Part shown: positions 20,786-32,307 of the stretch, one piece after another
Layout of the letters: every line of letters begins with the position of its first letter
Numbering within the stretch: position 1 is the stretch's first letter
DNA from: Xanthostigma xanthostigma
Lineage: Eukaryota > Arthropoda > Insecta > Raphidioptera > Raphidiidae
NCBI GenBank assembly: GCA_963575645.1
Contig: OY754464.1
Coordinates: 79,706,948 to 79,770,947 of the forward strand
Direction: 5' to 3'
DNA: 64,000 bases
Program-made: the position numbers and the translations under genes
The notes under the pieces: generated by a model
The model's input: only the letters and a program-made list of their open reading frames with translations
Told to the model about the DNA's origin: nothing
Databases searched by the model: none

Positions 20786-23261
20786 GCGTCGTGGTTTCTT
20801 AAAACCACACAACTTTTTGCGGTAACAAGCCTTTTTATAATTGATGACTTTTGGTAACAGTTACTAAATAGCAGTTACTGTGATTTCAACAAGGCCAGTT
20901 AATTATCAGCTAGTCGTAGATATTTGTTTTCACTAATGAGTCACAATTGTGATGCCAAATTTACGTCATTTAGTCGATTCTTTGTCGTAATTTGTTAAAC
21001 CAAATTGCTTACAACACTATTATTCTAATACTTATGTATTTATGAATGACCTTCGTATTTCTGAGCGAGTCGTTCATAATGAACGACTCCTTTCTTGGAG
21101 CGGAACGAGTCGCTTTTTTTTGTGAATGACTCACTCTGTACTATGCCATTTTGTACTGTTGTATTCGCACATTTACAGAGTGCACACAACACAGGCCACA
21201 GAGGCACTAGTGAACTTTGCACGTACGGAGTTATCTTTGCTAAGTCATTTAATATTGAATGACACACTGTAAGTGTAAAAGTACTAAGCTTACAGTGACT
21301 TAAACCATTCACATTGACGTCGTTGACAAAGATATAATATTGTAATTGTAACTTTTTTAGTTCATTCGAAATACGAATAATATAAGATCAGAATCATATT
21401 AAAATGAGCTCAGAGCTGAGTGTGGTATATTTATTAATAGCAGTCACTGTGATCAGATACTAACGACTTTTCGCATGTCTATGATAAGGGACGTTTAACA
21501 ATAGTGATATCTAAGCTTGCAGTGTTTCAATTCGGGCAGAGTATATTTCCAGAGCGTTGCAACGCTACACGATATGTTGTTACTAGTATGTCTTCTTACG
21601 CACTAGATGTCATCTGTCTTGTTGTCTTGTTATAGTCCCGTCTCTCTCTGTTGCAATATACATATTAATGGCTGTTTCAAGTCGACGTGACATTTTAATT
21701 CATTAGACGGATCCGTTGTACACGACCCGCGTACCAATGCCAAAAATTTTCTCGTTTTACACGCATTGAAATAACAGCGCCGTATAACTGTAGGGCCTAC
21801 CAACCGACGCCCGCTCAGGGGCGCAAACAGAGGAACGGCTTTTATATATTTTATCATTATGAATTTTCGCGCGAAAACGACTCGTGACGTCACTATGATT
21901 GTAAATAATAACGATGGTGCACAGTAACCATAGTAACACTTTACAATTAAAATGTTGCTATGATTATTACGTTACCAGTATAATTATACAAGTTAGAAAA
22001 ACTTTGATTTATAGAAAAAAATTAAAAACGAAAAACACGGTTTTTTCAATATTTCTTTGAATCTTTAAGGTTATGTGAAAAAGTTATATTTATAAAAGTT
22101 GTAGACCCTTTTAATACCTACAACATTGCCATACAACATTTTTCGATTGGAGGTCAACTTTCGCCGGAAATAACGAAAAACCGCGTTCGACCCCTAAAAT
22201 GCACCCCCCACAGCCCTCTGGCCTTTTACGCATTTGAATTTTTGGTTTCTGTATTTCTGACGGCAGTGTCTTCCCTTCCTCATCATCCGTTTTCTGTTAT
22301 TAATTTTGTCCTTGTCAAAAGCTAACTTCACTGGTCTATTAACTGATAAACAAATTAAAAAACATTGTTTCGGCAGGATTTTCGCAGGCAACCTTAGCGA
22401 TCTTTCTTAATTATGGTCTTAACTATCATCTCTAATTTTTTCGTTCGTCCACCTTATGACGACACATTTTCTGCAGCCGTCTCTTGGACTATTATTTATT
22501 TAACGTATTTATCCTTGGTAGATTAGTACTTTCTGCTTTTACGAAACCGTCTTCCATGATGCGAAATCAATAAAATACGGGATAGAAGTCTATAAACGTG
22601 ATAATAACTCGAAGAACTTCAAAATAACACACAGCAAAACATAAACGAAGCTAGTTTACAGACGAAGTGACGTCACGCCGGAATACATCATGGCGAACAG
22701 CGGTTTAGAGTTTTAAACAGATTAAAAAATGCAATTCTTAAAATTGAATTATAAAATTTATAGTGCATTATTATATGAATAGAAATCAACATTTTTCGTT
22801 TGCTTCTTACAAAATCTATCAAGAATACCTATTATTAGATTTTTTTTCTTACATGGTGCAAAATACCCAATTGCACGGTTTTATTCCCAACCAACCGCGC
22901 CATTAGATGTTTCACATCAAAAAAGATATTTCAGAGACTATTTCAAATAGATTCCAAATTGAGAGAACTGAATATTCGCTAAACGAAGGGTTAAACTTTT
23001 TGTTTCATTTCTGCGTATTTTAACATGCTTTGTTATAATTCACGCGATATTTTTACTAGTTGATAATGATAGTAGTCATGACAACGGCGCCGCGGAGGGC
23101 GACGCCCCAAGTTACTATTTAATTCCCCAGCACGCACTTTGATAATTTATTTCATAAAGCTCAAAAACAGTCATAAGTATGTACATAGTTATGTATGGAA
23201 ACAGTGGCGTATCTATAAATTGCGGTAGGGGTTAATGATGAAAGAGAAGAAAATTACAAAA
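20786..23261. other. About 2.5 kb without recognised features
   Basis: All frames are short and motif-free. 21066-21090 is a small palindrome ('gagtcgttcataatgaacga'). 'gccggaaataacgaaaaacc' (22163) and 'atgacaacggcgccgcggag' (23078) are local GC-rich spots. This is the least repeat-like part of the window by eye, so single-copy non-coding DNA or a regulatory region is possible. Confidence 0.4.
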
Positions 23262-23677
23262 AAAAATACAACGGCCAAACGCGAGTTGGACTCGCGCACC
23301 GAGGGTTCCGTACAAACTTGTAGGTATGTAAATGGTTCGTCCATCACGGGAATCGAGTCTTGAAGATTTTTCCCGCTTAGCCGTTGGAAAACAGTTGTCC
23401 CCACACATCGACAAACGTCGTGGCCAATTTGTCAACTAAGCGTGTAATTGCAATGAGTTCAGATGGACTACTGAACTGTATAGTACCTCGTAGCTATATC
23501 TGTTAGCTTAGTTGTCGTACCGTGTTGTATGCGAGCGTTCTTATATTGTGCTGTATAAATCTACCGGTAGCGGTCGCTTGTTTTGTATTAGAACTGTTAC
23601 TATGCACCTGCATTATTTTTTTGTGACGTAACTACAAATTTACGGTTTTCGGATTTTTCCCTTTACTTGTGGTATAA

Positions 23678-24416
23678 AGCTACGTTTATACTAGAGATTT
23701 ATTTCATGATAGAAATCTCAACCATCGGAGATATTTTTCTTGATGTGTTTATACTATGAGATAAATGTGAATGAATAAATTGCTTGACAGTCTGGTTGAG
23801 AAAAAATGTCGATATAAGTGTAGCATTGTGTTTAGACCAAAGGTAGAGAAATATGTCAACACTTTACTCTCCACATGTCCACAGTTTTGATCATCATGCC
23901 TTGCACTAAACGCCAGGCGGCTGCAATAATAATTTTATTATTGCATGAAAAAAAAGAAAGAAAAGGAAAGTTTGGGTGCGAAATTGGTTGTTGAGAAGAA
24001 GTGCCCTAGGAGCTTACTCACAGTTATGCAATGAATTGAAAATTGAAGACCAAATACAATTACAAAATTTTGCAAGAATATCTTCAACGGATCTCGACAA
24101 ACTAGTAAATCTAGTTGGGCCATTGATTTAACTCCTGTACGGGTCCACTCTTTTTTTCCGACATTTCGTTCACGTATTTGCATACATACAATCACAAAAT
24201 ATCTCGAGAGATCCTAGAAAAAGTAGACGGCTGTTCAACTTTTGATATTTATGTCCAAGACTAGTTGATTCTTGTTTCAGCAGCGTTTACATTTACTACA
24301 TTTTATCTCAGTTTTGTGAATAAATCTCCGATAGCTTATGTCTACAAGGTTTACACTTAAATATACTTATTACAGAGAGAAATGTAGGGAAATAAATCTC
24401 TAGTATAAACGTAGCT
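23678..24416 (+). mobile_element. PIF/Harbinger element with TAA duplication
   Basis: The inverted ends 'agctacgtttatactagaga' and complement extend about 28 bp. TAA lies immediately outside both (23675-23677 and 24417-24419). The sister copy of repeat C at 5730-5745 has a single TAA at the same place ('gcgaTAAgacattg'), which fixes the insertion point. The 739-bp interior keeps a transposase N-terminal fragment (23896-24131), so it is an internal deletion derivative. Confidence 0.93.
23896..24131 (+). pseudogene. Harbinger transposase N-terminal remnant
   Basis: From the ATG at 23896 the frame reads MPCTKRQAAAIIILLLHEKK. After one frameshift near 23960 it continues with 'KVWVRNWLLRRSALGAYSQL', then a stretch ending 'LDKLVNLVGPLI' before TAA at 24129. 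The WVR-W--RR---GAY pattern and the closing L--LVGPLI match the start of Harbinger DDE transposases. The catalytic DDE part is missing, so it cannot be active. It matches no host gene use that I can see. Confidence 0.85.
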
Positions 24417-24733
24417 TAAGACATTGCTTCTTGTCAAATTTCATGATTCTAGGTCAACGGTTGTGATTCCCAAGAGTCATGACAAGCAAACAGACAGACA
24501 GACGGACGGACAACAAAGTGATCCTATAAGGGTTCCTTTTTTTTCCTGTTGAGGTAGGTACAGAACCCTAAAAAAAACTAAAAAAATTATATATCTGTAG
24601 CAAAGTTCTTTCCAACGATACCCCACAAAAATAAGTATAATCAAAATGTTTCTCTTTTTTTAAATTAGAAATTCTTAAAGAAAACTATTCCAAAATAATT
24701 ATTTAATATAAACTCGCAATATATAAGTCCATA

Positions 24734-25298
24734 CAGTATGTAAACGCGTAGGGTGCACATAGGGAAATTAGCATTGGGAAAAAATACTTGGATCAGAGTT
24801 AGCCATGACTGCATTAATTGTTATTTCTATTGAATTATCGTGGTAATCTTGAGGATTTCTATTTTATTTTGATTTATTTTTATTTTACTTGGCTTTTTTA
24901 ATAATAAAAAGCTCTTATAAATAATTATTTTAATTTTTTTTGTACAAAAATAAAACAAAAAAACAACTCCATCTGTTTGGAAACATTTCATTCAAAAATT
25001 GTCTGACTGGTATGACGTATGCGCGTTGGTAAATCAGTGACCCAATGTCTTTAGGTTCAACACGAATAGGCGGAGATATTTGATCTCGCACCATATTTAA
25101 GTATTTTTGGGAAAATAATGTCCCATTAATAAAAAAAATCCGATTATGTTGTAATCATTTGAATATTTTCTTCGGTAGTAGGTATACACATTCATTTTGC
25201 AAAAGAATATTATCTGTCAAATTTCAAGGCTCACTCTGATCCAGTCATTTTTTCCCAATGTTAATTTCCCTATGTGCACCTTACGTGTTTACATACTG
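24734..25298. mobile_element. Tc1/mariner-type MITE with TA duplication
   Basis: The ends CAGTATGTAAAC and inverse are flanked by TA on both sides (24732-24733, 25299-25300). The inverted repeats extend about 70 bp ('ggtgcacatagggaaatta' on both), with few mismatches. The interior has no ORF of note. Class is inferred from the CAGT end and TA target. Confidence 0.82.
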
Positions 25299-25780
25299 TA
25301 TAAAAAACGACGTTGCTATAGTATACCTATCGCTTTCCCCCTCTCACAGCGTTTCATGTTTGAAATCCGTGTCGAGGTCACTGAAACTCGCTGCTACACT
25401 TGTTAATGAAGTTTCACGTCAAAAAGAATTTATAAGTAACACATATTTAAAACTTTTATTGAGTCACATCTCGTTCCGTCCTTCTCGATATTTATAACAA
25501 GGTTTCGCTATAAAAAAGAAATTATTCTCACTGCGTTTCTTTCCAAAGGGGGACTCCCTGCATAAGTATATGTATTCTTTAAAAATGCAGTCACTTTCAG
25601 ACAGAGCACCGACATTCAAAGACGCTTCCCCTATTAGAGACGATACGTATTGTTTATATAATAGTACTTGCAAGACATGTGCCTGCATCAAAAGCATTTG
25701 CTGAAATCCGCCGGAAGTGGATGCACTTTCAAGTTTGGGGCAAAATTATCTACTTACTGTAGATGACAGACGCTCGGCAA
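25299..25780. other. Unassigned stretch
   Basis: No element is recognised. A 73-codon frame begins at 25717 and runs into the inverted arm described next. Confidence 0.4.
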
Positions 25781-25989
25781 CTAATAGTGCGAGATCCGGT
25801 ATTAGAAATATATACCATCATCTGCTATTTGATGATGACAAAGATTATATGTTGGATAATATTATATACATTGATAAATCGCACATGGGTTGTCTAGCTA
25901 AATCACGTACCGATGCTGTTAAATTAAATAAATTCTAATTAACTTTTTTGGATCAACTTCCCCGAGTTGTTAATCATAAAAATCGAGCT
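25781..25989 (+). repeat. Inverted repeat arm (left), with ORF C-terminus
   Basis: This arm is the inverse of 26912-27121. The frame 25717-25938 ends ...KSHMGCLAKSRTDAVKLNKF and TAA; the right arm encodes the same ending with W for C. The shared reading frame and stop suggest the tail of a transposable-element protein, but I do not recognise it. Confidence 0.7.
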
Positions 25990-26044
25990 TAACACAACTA
26001 TTTGCAAGGTATGTTTATGTGGATGATCTATATTTATGTATGTA

Positions 26045-26700
26045 TAAAATTTTTGGGAATCTTCATGGATTTTAATTTTTCGTGGAAACTCATGTTGTTT
26101 TCCTTAAAGGTAAACTTGCTACTTATGTCTACATGATACGGAATCTTTCTAGTGTAACGAACCTACATGTTTTATTGTCAGTTTACTATGGTTTTATTTA
26201 TTCTGCTATCAAATACGGTATCATCCTATGGGGAGCCTCAAGTGAATGTAGCGATATATTTATTTTACAAAAAAAGACTTTAAGGGCATTGTTTAAACTT
26301 AGCTCGCGGGCCTCATGTAAATCCCATTTTAAAAACTATAAAATTTTAACTTTTTACTCTATATATGTCTATGAAGTGTCGGTATTTGTAAAATCACATC
26401 CTACCTACTTTAAAACTAATATTTCGATCCATAATCGTAATACCAGACAAGCTGGAAATTTGCATAAACCACTACCTAAATCATCTGTATATAAAAAAAA
26501 TGTGAATTTCAATTTAGTGGACATCTTCAATAAATTACCACATGATATTAAACAGCTTCCTTTGCCTCGGTTCAAAAGACATTTAAAAAAATATCTTATT
26601 GACAAATGTTTGTACTCTATACATGATTTATAAATTTAATTGTATTAATTGACATATTTCACAGCTTTTTAGCTACACATGAAATAAATAAATATCTTAT
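26045..26700 (+). pseudogene. LINE (non-LTR retrotransposon) reverse transcriptase C-terminal fragment
   Basis: 'KFLGIFMDFNFSWK' (from about 26048) matches the conserved LG---D--L-W--H block after the RT active site. A one-base shift leads into the 183-codon frame 26082-26633 (opens with GTG, not a real start). That frame has 'SVYYGFIYSAIKYGIILWG', 'ILQKKTLRALFKLS', 'SCKSHFKNYKILTF' and 'NKLPHDIKQLPLPRFKRHLK', the thumb and tail pattern of Jockey/CR1-type ORF2. The upstream endonuclease and RT catalytic part are missing (5' truncation). The 3' end is followed by 'gaaataaataaatatctta', an A/T-rich tail. A second, more decayed relative is at 59163-59690. Confidence 0.9.
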
Positions 26701-26911
26701 CTATAGAATCAATGGTATATCTCGGTTACACTGTCTATACTCTATTGTCTATACAGTCTGCACAGTTCGCGCTGTCTTATGTATCTCTCCAGCGTCGTTT
26801 CTCGATACTTCCAGAACTTTCGGCTGATTCCAGTAGCGATCGTGGACTGCGAGGAAAGCAGGCAACCTGTATTTTTCCAATTCCTATTGTATATAATATT
26901 CTCTCATCTTA

Positions 26912-27121
26912 GGCTCGATTTTTATGATTAACAAATCGGGGAAGTTGATCCGGAAAAGTTAATTAGAATTTATTTAATTTAACAGCATCGGTACGCGATT
27001 TAGCTAGCCAACCCATGTGCGATTTATCAATGTAGGTATATATATAACATAATATAATCTTTGTCATCATCAAATAACAGATGAGGGCATATACTTCTAA
27101 TATCGGATCTCGCACTATTAG
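26912..27121 (-). repeat. Inverted repeat arm (right), with ORF C-terminus
   Basis: Reverse complement of 25781-25989: 'ggctcgatttttatgattaa', 'aatttaacagcatcggtacg' and 'cggatctcgcactatta'. The minus-strand frame 26963-27163 ends with the same 20-residue tail as the left arm. The arms flank about 920 bp holding the LINE fragment. Confidence 0.75.
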
Positions 27122-27575
27122 AGTGCCTGGGCGTTTATCAATTTTCTTTTTAACTTTTTTCAATTTAACTTTTATTCTTGCTAGAAAATGTTTCTACATT
27201 ATGTACGTAGGTATCGACAATAATGAATAAACAGCTATATGGATACGTATAAACACGAGCGTTATTTAACTTGCAGCACTTACACGATGCGGTAGAAACT
27301 AGAAACGCGATACTGTCATCCTTTTGAAAAATACACAAGAGCCAGCTATTTCCTTTTATGTTTTTGTAGTTTTATAGTAATGGTTACAGAGACTCTTTCA
27401 CACACCGCTTCGTTAAAAATTGTATCCTGCAGACGAAAGACGTCTTCAAAAACGTGGTAGATGAAAGGAAAAACAATATCACATCGGGAACACCCCAGTT
27501 ACTGACGTAAATCTCTTTAGGCGCGACACGAGAATAACTCTTTTTTGCAGACGGAAGTAACGTGTTTTAGTTATT
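27122..27575. other. Unassigned stretch with repeat B-like edge
   Basis: 'tctctttaggcgcgacacga' with 'gaataactcttttttgcaga' and 'cggaagtaacgtg' (27511-27563) is close to 44535-44595, an edge shared with repeats A and B. The rest is unassigned. Confidence 0.45.
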
Positions 27576-27645
27576 GGCGTAACTAGTAGTCTAAGTCATT
27601 CATCGCGCTGACACGCCATGAATGACTTAGACTACTAGTTACGCC
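27576..27645. repeat. Perfect 28-bp-arm hairpin
   Basis: 27576-27603 and 27618-27645 are exact reverse complements ('ggcgtaactagtagtctaag' on the left) around 14 bases. The flanks 'ttatt' and 'cataa' nearly extend the pairing. A small MITE remnant or structured RNA source are both possible. Confidence 0.9.
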
Positions 27646-27651
27646 CATAAT

Positions 27652-28022
27652 TTTATTCAACAATTGCGCGTTATTCATGTTTTATTTATTGTTATTAATG
27701 AGATGTTGTAAATATCTATTTATTTCTTTATAAAAAAAACTGTCAATACTAACAGCACCAAACAGCACGATCAATGTTTTGTCGAAAACATTTGGCCTCT
27801 CAATTTTAGCCTCAATGGGTAACAACAGGGAGTTGTTGTTACCTACTATTTCGTTACAACTCAGAAAATAGTTACGTTTATTTTCATTACTCCACAATGG
27901 CCGAGCTAGTAGGAATCTTCATTGAGTTATGACAAGTAATTGTCACCAGTCGGTAAATGGCTATTTAGGGTTCGGTTTTTAGGCATGATAAAACATGAAT
28001 AACGCGCATGAGTTGAATAAAT
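27652..28022. mobile_element. TIR element with possible coding remnant
   Basis: The ends 'tttattcaac' and 'gttgaataaa', followed inside by 'gcgcgttattcatgttttat' and its complement, make about 35-bp inverted repeats. Inside, a 71-codon minus frame (27682-27897) reads to the inner edge and ends ...YLQHLINNNK. Its composition looks less random than other frames here, but I do not recognise it. Confidence 0.65.
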
Positions 28023-28094
28023 GTAATTTATGTTATTTAAAGGCATCGACTGATCAATTTCGAATTTTCAAAAACGATTACCCGACGATCTTAT

Positions 28095-28225
28095 TACATA
28101 GGGGGCCATGCATTAATTATGTAAGGGTCCCGAGGGGGAAGGAAGGTTCTCAAAATCTTTACATGCCTTTATCACGGGAGGAGGGGGATCAAAGCCAATC
28201 TTACGTAATATTTTTTATGTCGAAA
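28095..28225. repeat. Remnant of 'ggggccatgcattaatta' type repeat
   Basis: 'gggggccatgcattaattat' near 28100, then a purine-rich centre with 'gagggggaagg' and 'ggaggaggggga', and 'cttacgtaatattttttatg' at the right. This layout resembles a widespread insect repeat. The 100-codon frame 27995-28297 crosses it and is not considered a gene. Confidence 0.4.
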
Positions 28226-29150
28226 TGTGTGATTTCTAACATAGAAGGATGGATATTTGAGAGAAAAGTGTTGCAGGGAGAAACAACTACTATATGAGAT
28301 TTATTTTTTCTTTTTAAATGTACAATTCTATTTATACATATTTTTATTTTAAAAAATTAATTGATTTAAACGAAATTTGGTCCACCACCGCCATTTTAAG
28401 GGTTGTATCTAGGGGTTGAAAAATGTTTTTGGGTCCAAAAATACCGAAAAAATTCTCAGAACAGTTTCAAATTTGAAATTTAACACTTTAGTAATTATTA
28501 AAATCTGCTGCTAAAATTTCAACAAAATCGACCCGACAGGACCTTACTGAAGGGTATATATAATTTGCTACAGATATTATTGGAATTAAGAAAAAAATAT
28601 TGTTTTAAAGAGATGTATTAAGGAGTAAAATTTTTAATATTGTATAAAACAGGGTTAAGTTTATATAATAGGACCACACTGCCTATAATAGCAAATACAC
28701 TATATTGTCGGCACGAGGTTGCTTTTTTTTAAAGCCGATCACATATGCGCTGAAATGAAATTAATAATCTATTTTATAAAGAAATTCAGAAAATCAGCTT
28801 ATTTCAGTGAATGGCTTCAATTCAAAGTGCATCGTTTTCAGAGAGAGAGAGAGAAAGATCTCATCAACGCCGGGAACAACTTAGCCACGCCAATCTCGTA
28901 AATCACTTTGAAAGCAGAAAGAGAAAATTTAAGTGTGGCACATTTTTGTGTCAAAGGAGTGAAATATCGGATTACAACAACTAGGCGAGCATGTTTTGCA
29001 TGACGCTAGTACAACCGCACTTCTGTTACGTCATCATAATACAACATACGTTGTATATACGGAATGTTTCAAAAAGCATTTTTGTCGTGTCTCCCCAGCC
29101 TACGATGCTATATGAAAGAACTGTATGGCATAACGCAAAATATATTTGTC
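28226..29150. other. Unassigned stretch
   Basis: AT-rich. Short frames (60 and 110 codons) lack motifs; the second runs into the palindrome at 29151. A GA-rich microsatellite 'agagagagagagaaag' is at 28840. Confidence 0.4.
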
Positions 29151-29579
29151 TTAAGAGTATTCGTCCCTGCAAACACCCCCTGCACCCTTCATCTCAAATC
29201 TTTTCCTCTCGTCTAAAAACGGTTCGCGCTCTCCCGACGCTATTTTTAAAGCTAGAGGGTTCTAGTAAACGCCAAATGAAAGTCAAAGAATCAGACTACA
29301 GATCCTTCAGGCGAATTTTTTGAAAAAAAAATTCCTGAAAAAACTTACAACCTTTTGAAAAAAATAATAAGTTACGTAATATTTCACACGTAGGCGAAAC
29401 TGTTTTTCAAAAAATTCGCCTGAAGGATCTGTAGTCTGATTCTTTGTCTTTCATTTGGCGTTTACCAGAACCCTCTAGCTTTAAAAATAGCGTCGGGAGA
29501 GCACGAACCGTTTTTAGGCGAGGGGAAAAGATTTGAGATGAAGGGTGCAGGGGGTGTTTGCAGGGACGAATACTCTTAA
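29151..29579. repeat. Long palindrome, about 175-bp arms
   Basis: Arm 29151-29328 pairs with 29404-29579. Matching blocks are 'ttaagagtattcgtccctgc', 'gcgctctcccgacgctattt' and 'aatcagactacagatccttc' against their complements, with only scattered changes. The loop is about 75 bases. If transcribed through, it would form a long hairpin RNA. It could equally be a foldback transposon; no duplication was identified. Confidence 0.9.
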
Positions 29580-29605
29580 TATGTCAACTGAGACTATATT
29601 TCGCA

Positions 29606-30325
29606 GTTTAAGGAGGTTGATGCGTTACAGTCCCAATCAAAAGTAAGTCGAATTCTAAATCGGAACTTTCTCAGAATAAATTTTTACAAAAGGTTATAAG
29701 TCGATGATACCAATAAATTATTGTCATAAAGGCATAAATAAATATTTTTTTTAATATTAATTAATTATTTCAGTATTTTGCTTAATTGACTAGCTTTTGA
29801 ATTTTTTGTACAAAGTTAGGTTAAAAAAATAAATTTATGTAAATATCTGTATTTTACATATTATTTGCAGTAAATAAAAAAAATTAGAAGTAATGAAAAT
29901 TAAATTTAAATCACTAAAAGTTGAAAATTCTGTTAAAATTGTCAAAATTGACATGAATAAAAGTCCATAATCGAAAAGTGGTAAGGTTTGATAATTTTTC
30001 TTATTGATTAAAAGTCTCCTAATTAAACTGGAAAAAATATTAAAATATTTGTATGACATCGATGCTTTAACCAGTTAATTTTCGGAACTGCTGACATTAA
30101 TTGGTTATTTGCAAAAAAATAAAATGTACCGTTTGTATGCTAGGTTGACATATTTTCCATAAGACCACATGTAAAAGTTTTTTTTTTTTTTATTTTTAAC
30201 TTTATAAATCTCCTAATGATTTTGGATTTTTTACAGAAAATTTTGTCATAAAAAAATCTATTAAAAAAACTTTATTTCAGATTTTTTTCATTATCTTCGT
30301 TTAACGCTTTAACCTCCTTAAAAAA
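29606..30325. mobile_element. Possible TIR element
   Basis: 'ttaaggaggttgatgcgtta' at 29611 and 'taacgctttaacctccttaa' at 30302 are inverted with about two mismatches. The 700-bp interior is AT-rich with no supported ORF. Ends and duplication are not defined. Confidence 0.55.
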
Positions 30326-30834
30326 TACATACGTCAATGTTTTGGTCAGTTTCGTAAGGTAAATGTCCCATTTATGCCACAAATACACAACTTTTAATGA
30401 CGTCACAAATACTCCTCGCGCGTTTTAGTGATATTTTATAAAAGTTTATGTTATTTCTTTTCAATATTCAATATTATTCATGATAAATTATTTTTAAATA
30501 AAATAAAAAATCACTAGTTTTTGTTTATTTCAAAAGCCCAATTACATATGCTGTCTGCATTATTTTTGGCACACCCTGTATATTAATAGAGACAGGTGAC
30601 ATACAGACAAGTGTCACAAGCTGGTGTATATAGGGGACATAATAAAACAACAATCAACATGATACTGTTTAATGCACAAAGTCAAACCGGCAGAGGGCAG
30701 CAGTAATCAACCAAAATTAAATTTAAACTTTTGCCATTTTTTATCCAGCTAAAGCGTCGCGTAACTTTAAAAATCTGTAAATAAATTATTTTATACTTTT
30801 TAGTTCGCTTTAAAAACGTGGTATATTAAACTTT
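30326..30834. other. Unassigned stretch
   Basis: 'tttcaaaagcccaattacat' (30528) resembles the right end of the nested element at 60596-61040 and 'cacaccctgtatatta' (30570) resembles a mariner-type end. No complete element is seen. Confidence 0.4.
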
Positions 30835-31412
30835 TTGAAGTAAAACTTCTTTACGCACGCTTGACTTGGGAAGTAAGCTGGTGAATGCGTGACGAGAGAT
30901 TTACGGAAGTGTGATCGGGCGAGGCGAACGGAAGTTGAGAGGGAGACATAAGTTAGTGAAGATAGAAAGAGGATGACAAATACTTCACTGGCTAGTGGCG
31001 CCATCAGGTGGCCGAAAATATAAGCAGTACTAACAATAGAATGGCACATACTTTACGTGCCAGTGGCGCTATCGGGTGACAGAAAAAAGTTTTGTAAACC
31101 TATACTTTAAATAATATTTCATAAAGATTTACGCTTAAAATCCAACGAGAGCTAAGTAATTGCAATGTATTACTTTTGTTTTCATTATCTTTATGTTTAT
31201 ATTTCTTTCTTCTTACATTAGACTGTTCATATTTCGTTCTTGAACAATTTTATAAATTAATATTTTGTTCAATACATTAAATATTTTACGTTTAAAGTGA
31301 ATAAAATTGTAAATTCATTTTAAAGTTCATATTTTGTAAATTTTCGGATGAATAATAACAAATTATAGCAGGAAGAAGTTTTACTTCAGTCGTGTGGTCT
31401 AAAGCACACTCG
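30835..31412 (-). repeat. Dispersed repeat A, copy 3 (minus strand)
   Basis: It begins 'ttgaagtaaaacttctttac' and 'cgcttgacttgggaagtaag' and ends 'cgtgtggtctaaagcacact' plus 'cg', the reverse of 9328-9932. Its middle differs and carries two 'agtggcgc(c/t)atc.ggtg' units at 30995 and 31060 that the other copies lack. Confidence 0.75.
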
Positions 31413-31503
31413 TTTTTTTTATTTTTTATTTCATTTATATTTTTATACTTTTTAGTAAAAAACCAACAAAAGTACATCGTAAAAAAATAAAAATATGGTA
31501 TGA

Positions 31504-31551
31504 GACCTTCGCGTTATTAGCACGACGCTCTAACAAACTGAGCCATAGACC
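31504..31551 (-). tRNA. Truncated tRNA-Ile(AAT)-like fragment
   Basis: Read on the minus strand, 'ggtctatggctcagtttgtt' is followed by 'agagcgtcgtgctaataacg' and 'cgaaggtc': acceptor, D arm and anticodon arm of tRNA-Ile with AAT in the loop. The T arm and 3' acceptor are missing (sequence passes into 'tcataccatattttt'). A pseudogene or the head of a SINE. Confidence 0.7.
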
Positions 31552-32307
31552 AGTGACTATTAGGTGCCTCAAAACGGTAAACAAGTAAGAATGAATCATA
31601 TGTATCTGTCCACCTGGACAGACACACAAGAAAGCAGTTGAATAATTAATAGTAGACGAAGTTCTACTGTGCGGACGGAACTCTCTCTTTTTTCTGTTTT
31701 ATAAGTATGCAATCTTAATTTCACCTCAGAAAGCTTTTTTCTTGCAAATTTCGTTATTGAATGAGAACCGATAAAAGTTTATAACCCAATTATTTTTACT
31801 CATTTTTTTATAATCGCAAAAGGAAACAATAAAAATACAATTGCCTATAAAAAACAGGAAATTGCGACAATAATTGTATAGAGATATCTATATTTTATTT
31901 GTGATTTGTGTCTTTTTTATAGCCAGAAATTTGTGTAATTGTGTTTTTAGTAAATACAGGAGTACAATTACTTGTTTTATGACTAATAAACATCGAAAGT
32001 TATTTTAAATTATTTCATACAAAAATGTAAAAGTTAAAATTAACCATAAACTCTCATAAAAAAATCGGGTTGGTTTCAGCTTTTGCGTTTTTAGGTTTTA
32101 AATTTTAATATCTGTAAATATTATATTATATTAACCTCGCTGCCTACGTTCCCTACCGATCTCGTGCGATCAGAATGAGATAAATAAAGCATATATATAT
32201 GGGCTGCAGTTAGTGGGCCGTGATGTTTGGCGTCAATGTTAATCAACTTCAAACATTTTATTGCGAAACCGTTTTAAGTGCCAGTAGTAGCTCATTCCAT
32301 TGATTTA
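31552..32307. other. Unassigned stretch
   Basis: AT-rich with no recognised element or supported ORF. Confidence 0.45.

Larger units (their letters stand above)
23262..24573 (+). repeat. Dispersed repeat C, interrupted by a Harbinger element
   Basis: It is colinear with 5285-5880: 'gttggactcgcgcaccgagg', 'ccacacatcgacaaacgtcg', 'aatttacggttttcggattt', then after the insertion 'gacattgcttcttgtc', 'gatcctataagggttcc' and 'acagaaccctaaaa'. The two halves are separated by 23678-24416. Short ORFs in it are not conserved. Confidence 0.85.

Noticed and set aside
26082..26633. 183-codon ORF as an intact gene
   Set aside because: It opens with GTG, lacks a plausible start, and is clearly the C-terminal end of a LINE reverse transcriptase with a frameshift just upstream.
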